Below, piece by piece: positions 21,382-22,214 of a stretch of DNA of 22,214 nt. Under the pieces are notes generated by a model. It was not told the DNA's origin and did not search any database. It was given only the letters and a program-made list of their open reading frames with translations. Position numbers and translations under genes: made by a program. The stretch is taken from assembly GCA_027451085.1 (NCBI GenBank), contig DAIDKA010000155.1, positions 1 to 22,214 on the forward strand, in the 5' to 3' direction. Numbering within the stretch: position 1 is the first letter of the stretch; each line of letters starts with the position of its first letter. The DNA is from Gammaproteobacteria bacterium. Its GTDB lineage: Bacteria > Pseudomonadota > Gammaproteobacteria > Steroidobacterales > Steroidobacteraceae.

Positions 21382-22214
21382 GTGAACGGAACTGGTCAGA
21401 CGAATCCTGACGAATCCGCCGGGCGGGTTGCGTGCGAACAGATGCTGCTTCGTGTGATTGAGCCCCTGATTCCGGTGGCAATTGAGTACGGGCTGTCCGC
21501 TAACGACGTTGCTTGGGTTGCCAAGTGCGCTTACATGCGTGAGATCGAAAGTCGATTACGGCAAAAGCTCGATCGCAGCATCACCAGTTCACGTCTTGCG
21601 CTTGCAACTGGCTTGAGTCGCAATGAGGTTGAGCGTGCACGGCATACCAAGACCATAGGCGGAGCACCCGCTGTCACTAAGAACTCGAATGCGCTATTGG
21701 ATCGTATTGGAGTGGTGCTTTCAACTTGGCACACTCATCCGACATTTAGCGGGGCTTACGGGCTACCACTGGACTTAGACATCAGCTCCACAGCCAACTC
21801 CACGCACCCCAACCAGTCGTTCGACAAACTAATCGAAGTGGCCTGTGCCAATTTTCCCGTGGCGGTAACGCTCGATGAATTACTTGGTCAGGGAGCGGTC
21901 GAAATTATAGATAACAAATTAGTCCGTTGCCGACAGCGGCTTGCAAAGTCCGTAGGAACTGATGCAGGAAATACGAGTGTGCTAGACCAATATGGTCGCT
22001 TTCTTGAGACTGCCAGCAGTACTGCCGCCCACAATCTCATGAATCATGATCAGAAGAGCCAATACTTCTATCGGATGGTTGTCTCTGATATCGGGTTATC
22101 AGATCGCGTGTGCGACGATTTTGCTTCGCATGCCGCGGCCTCTAGCGAAGCATTCCTTTATGCACTTGATGGATGGCTTCAGAAACACAATAGCAACCCC
22201 GAACAGAACAGCAA
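21382..22214 (+). CDS. DUF6502-like protein with helix-turn-helix (3'-truncated by window end)
   Basis: An open frame of 277 codons runs from GTG 21382 to the window edge without a stop. GAGGAG lies five bases before the GTG, which fixes the start; an ATG two bases earlier is followed at once by TGA. The N-terminal part (LLRVIEPLIPVAIEYGLS...VAKCAYM, about 22-52) and the helix-turn-helix-like SITSSRLALATGLSRNEVERAR (about 66-87) match what I remember of DUF6502. So do VVLSTWHTHPTF (about 115-126) and the C-terminal AHNLMNHDQKSQYFYRMV. Function is unknown; DNA binding is plausible. The family is roughly this long, so little is missing. Codons TTA, CTA, ATA and AGT, almost absent from the other genes, are frequent here, and GC content is visibly lower, suggesting recent acquisition. 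Confidence 0.65.
   Translation, partial: MNGTGQTNPDESAGRVACEQMLLRVIEPLIPVAIEYGLSANDVAWVAKCAYMREIESRLRQKLDRSITSSRLALATGLSRNEVERARHTKTIGGAPAVTKNSNALLDRIGVVLSTWHTHPTFSGAYGLPLDLDISSTANSTHPNQSFDKLIEVACANFPVAVTLDELLGQGAVEIIDNKLVRCRQRLAKSVGTDAGNTSVLDQYGRFLETASSTAAHNLMNHDQKSQYFYRMVVSDIGLSDRVCDDFASHAAASSEAFLYALDGWLQKHNSNPEQNS

Noticed and set aside
21531..21734. 67-codon minus-strand ORF opposite the DUF6502-like gene
   Set aside because: Antisense to a longer frame with domain-level similarity and a good ribosome-binding site.
1..22214. CRISPR arrays, tRNA or rRNA genes, insertion sequences, prophage genes
   Set aside because: I saw no regularly spaced repeats, no tRNA T-loop/cloverleaf pattern, no transposase or integrase motifs and no terminal inverted repeats with target duplications.

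Overview
The window is a GC-rich bacterial chromosome segment. Gene content (RlmJ, oligopeptidase A, glutathione reductase, an 815-residue membrane-anchored FadE-type acyl-CoA dehydrogenase, an MlaEFD-like lipid transporter with a PqiC-like lipoprotein) points to a gammaproteobacterium, probably near the Xanthomonadales/Nevskiales. That placement is inference from family memory, not a search.

Layout. (1) 1-3015, plus strand: a tight run of five genes: the tail of an Ala/Lys-rich histone H1-like protein, rlmJ, aroE, a GNAT acetyltransferase and an isochorismatase-like cysteine hydrolase. It closes in a strong hairpin at 3018-3046. (2) 3047-9889: gor (minus) and prlC (plus) diverge from a 56-bp gap. 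They are followed by an HD-domain protein with a cyclic-nucleotide-phosphodiesterase-like metal signature and by a membrane HAMP-PAS-GGDEF-EAL protein, so two putative nucleotide-signalling proteins are adjacent. (3) 9886-15768, minus strand: eight genes that appear to form one transcription unit. In transcription order they are a 68-aa small membrane or exported protein, a YtrA-type GntR repressor, an ABC ATPase, an ABC-2 permease, a STAS-MlaE permease, an MlaF ATPase, an MlaD/MCE protein and a PqiC-like lipoprotein. The first promoter carries a perfect TTGACA box and a GGTG-N16-CACC palindrome. (4) 15769-20822, plus strand: mdh, fadE and a BT1/folate-biopterin-transporter-like membrane protein. 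(5) 20823-22214: a 559-bp gene-free stretch with a chain of hairpins, then a DUF6502-like gene in visibly more AT-rich DNA that runs off the window.

Most interesting: the first four genes of the minus-strand operon look like a self-regulated stress-type ABC module joined to a phospholipid transporter. The regulator's start codon lies in a hairpin whose 5' arm begins on the stop codon of the 68-aa ORF, suggesting translational coupling. Also notable are four consecutive promoters (gor, prlC, HD gene, GGDEF/EAL gene) whose -10-like boxes sit 6-7 nt before the start codon, implying leaderless mRNAs. Further items are an alternating four-arm repeat between mdh and fadE, and a candidate structured RNA upstream of the DUF6502 gene.
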